Shown here one piece after another: positions 51,253 through 52,673 of a stretch of 52,673 nt of DNA. Each line of letters opens with the position of its first letter. Positions within the stretch are counted from its first letter, which is position 1. The stretch is from an uncultured Eubacteriales bacterium (lineage in GTDB: Bacteria; Bacillota; Clostridia; Saccharofermentanales; Saccharofermentanaceae): NCBI GenBank assembly GCA_900314745.1, contig OMWK01000015.1:1-52673 (forward strand). Reading direction: 5' to 3'. A program made the translations under genes and the position numbers. Below the pieces are notes generated by a model that worked only from the letters and a program-made list of their open reading frames with translations, was not told where the DNA came from and ran no database searches.

Positions 51253-51504
51253 ATGAGCGCACTTGATATAATTTTGTCTATACTTGATATAATCCTTGGA
51301 ATTGCCATGGTCGTTCTTTTCCTTGCTCAGGAAGGTAATGATCAGGGTATGGGTGCCATCACAGGTGCATCCAACGATTCTTATTACAGCAAGGCTAAGG
51401 GTCAGACTCTTGAGGAGAGACTTAAGCAGGCTACAAAGATTACAGCTATCCTGTTTGCAGCAGTTTCAGTAGTTCTCTACTTTGCAGTAACCAAGGGTTT
51501 CTGA
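51253..51504 (+). CDS. secG: Preprotein translocase subunit SecG
   Basis: An 83-residue protein with two membrane helices (about 4-22 and 61-80) separated by the conserved GNDQGMGAITGASNDSYYSK loop. It assists SecYE in protein export. A strong ribosome site (CCGGAGG) precedes ATG 51253. It is followed by a terminator and the RNase R gene, the usual secG-rnr order in Bacillota. Confidence 0.92.
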   Translation: MSALDIILSILDIILGIAMVVLFLAQEGNDQGMGAITGASNDSYYSKAKGQTLEERLKQATKITAILFAAVSVVLYFAVTKGF

Positions 51505-51528
51505 TCAGGTTACAATTTGGAATGTATT

Positions 51529-51560
51529 CGGCCGTGCCATATGGTACGGCCGTCTTTTTT
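51529..51560 (+). terminator. Terminator after secG
   Basis: Ten-bp stem CGGCCGTGCC/GGTACGGCCG (one wobble) with ATAT loop and a T-run. Confidence 0.93.
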
Positions 51561-51562
51561 GC

Positions 51563-51568
51563 TATAAT
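51563..51568 (+). promoter_or_regulatory. -10 element of the RNase R gene
   Basis: TATAAT directly after the terminator T-run and 29 bases before the start codon; the -35 position falls in the terminator stem and is unclear. Confidence 0.5.
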
Positions 51569-51597
51569 TTTCGTAAGGGATAAATGGAGGATAACTG

Positions 51598-52673
51598 ATG
51601 GCCTGGGGTAAGAAGGATAAACCGAAGAGTAATTACGCGATGAATATGAGCTTAAGGCAGCAGGCGAGAAGAGCGGCTGCCGAGGGTGTAAGAAGTGATG
51701 CGCCTAAGAACTTCGCGGAGCTTGAACCTAAGGGGCCTCTCGGAGTTAAGAATCAGGTCGTAGGAAGATTAATACAGAACGGTGATGCGGGAGATGTCTA
51801 TCCCGATCAGGCTTTCCGCGATACGAATTTCGGCGTGATACATATCTCCAAGGAGAACCTTAACGGCGCGCCTTATAAGATGACGGTAGTCTGCGAGGTC
51901 TTAAATCCTGATAATCAGAACAAGGATTTCCGCGGGAAGATCATAGAAGTTCTCGGAGACATGGGCAACAATGACGTGCGCATGCTCTCGGTTCTCCGTC
52001 AGTACGGTCTGTCGCAGACCTTCCCGGAAGCAGTTGAAGATGAGGTAAAGGATCTTCCGGTAAATCCTGCCCCGGAACTTATTGATGAGCAGATCAAAAG
52101 GGGCAGAAGGGATCTTCGCGATCTTCTGACTATAACAATAGACGGTGAGGATGCCAAGGATCTTGACGACGCCATATCCTTGAAGCCTCTTAATAACGGC
52201 AATTACAAGCTCTATGTGCATATAGCGGATGTATCCGATTATGTAAGGGAGAACACGAATCTTGACGGTGAGGCGAAGCTTCGCGGAACTTCGGTTTACC
52301 TTGTTGACCGGGTTATCCCGATGCTCCCGCCGAAGTTAAGTAACGGTCTTTGCAGTCTGAATCCTAATGTTGACAGGCTTACTCTTACTGCCGAGATGTA
52401 CATAGATTCCGAAGGCAATACCTACGACGGTGACGTTTATGAGAGCGTCATACGATCCGACAGAAGAATGAGTTATAACGAATGCTACCGACTTCTTACA
52501 GAGGAGAAGGCAGAGGATGAAGCCGAGTACGGACCGATCCTTCCGATGCTTCGGGATATGAAGCGCCTCGCCGAGATTTTACGACGCATGAGAGAAGGCA
52601 GAGGTGCCATCAACTTCGACTTCCCCGAGACGGATGTCATTCTTGATGATGACGACACGTCCCTTGCGGAGCA
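51598..52673 (+). CDS. rnr: Ribonuclease R (partial, C-terminus beyond window)
   Basis: The first 358 residues of an RNB-family 3'-5' exoribonuclease. Residues about 45-175 hold the OB/cold-shock-like parts (GVIHISKENLNGAPYKM, EVLGDMGNNDVRMLSVLRQYG). The catalytic RNB domain starts with TITIDGEDAKDLDDAISL (metal-binding Asp residues) and continues LYVHIADVSDYV, RGTSVYLVDRVIPMLPPKLS and GLCSLNPNVDRLTLT. It degrades structured RNA and works with tmRNA in ribosome rescue. ATG 51598 has TGGAGG upstream. The N-terminal helix-turn-helix region is short compared with E. coli RNase R. Confidence 0.95.
   Translation, partial: MAWGKKDKPKSNYAMNMSLRQQARRAAAEGVRSDAPKNFAELEPKGPLGVKNQVVGRLIQNGDAGDVYPDQAFRDTNFGVIHISKENLNGAPYKMTVVCEVLNPDNQNKDFRGKIIEVLGDMGNNDVRMLSVLRQYGLSQTFPEAVEDEVKDLPVNPAPELIDEQIKRGRRDLRDLLTITIDGEDAKDLDDAISLKPLNNGNYKLYVHIADVSDYVRENTNLDGEAKLRGTSVYLVDRVIPMLPPKLSNGLCSLNPNVDRLTLTAEMYIDSEGNTYDGDVYESVIRSDRRMSYNECYRLLTEEKAEDEAEYGPILPMLRDMKRLAEILRRMREGRGAINFDFPETDVILDDDDTSLAE

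Overview
The window looks like a chromosomal segment from an anaerobic Gram-positive bacterium of the class Clostridia (phylum Bacillota). The pointers are a gene order tmk-holB-ricT-trmN6-rsmI-metG-tatD close to that of Bacillus subtilis, a 56-residue 2[4Fe-4S] ferredoxin, consensus sigma-A-type promoters, encoded tRNA CCA ends and UUCG-loop terminators. A domain-permuted family 3 glycosidase, a secreted DUF4214 protein and a cellulose-binding-like module suggest a gut or rumen habitat. Family or genus cannot be fixed from sequence alone.

Layout. 1-13.4 kb: partial queA; a secreted DUF4214 protein; a cytidylate kinase-like protein and a flavodoxin; a permuted GH3 glycosidase with a strong hairpin over its ribosome binding site; a STAS/J-like membrane protein; a divergent pair (RsuA-type pseudouridine synthase and Smr protein) served by intertwined promoters; a family 4 uracil-DNA glycosylase; tRNA-Gln; a TetR-controlled flavoprotein operon; and an unusual fusion of a sugar isomerase-like TIM barrel with an acyl-CoA synthetase. 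13.4-26.9 kb: two tRNA genes, then a probable genomic island integrated in tRNA-Tyr. It is bounded by 57-bp repeats of the tRNA 3' end plus terminator and carries an integrase remnant, a cluster of palindromes, a 3100-residue secreted RHS/YD-repeat candidate polymorphic toxin, a candidate immunity gene and three accessory genes. 26.9-34.7 kb: an NhaC antiporter, then an operon-like run of DeoR regulator, inactivated sialate-esterase-like protein, AraC regulator, folE, folP and a folB-folK fusion. 34.7-45.4 kb: an Asn/Arg-rich disordered protein, the conserved tmk-to-tatD cluster with two inserted genes (ferredoxin and an EAL protein with a degenerate GGDEF domain) and a small membrane-anchored protein. 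45.5-52.7 kb: tRNA-Val, tRNA-Asp, tRNA-Phe; two minus-strand cell-envelope genes; a calcium-type P-ATPase; secG; and the start of an RNase R-type gene.

A recurring theme is promoters whose -10 box lies only 6-7 bases before the start codon. This predicts leaderless mRNAs for at least five genes (starts at 7586-, 7626+, 25446-, 28537+ and 38050+). Much of the rest is ordinary housekeeping. The most novel-looking items are the tRNA-Tyr island with its RHS toxin, the isomerase/acyl-CoA synthetase fusion, the active-site-less esterase between two sugar-type regulators, and the promoter/leader architecture.
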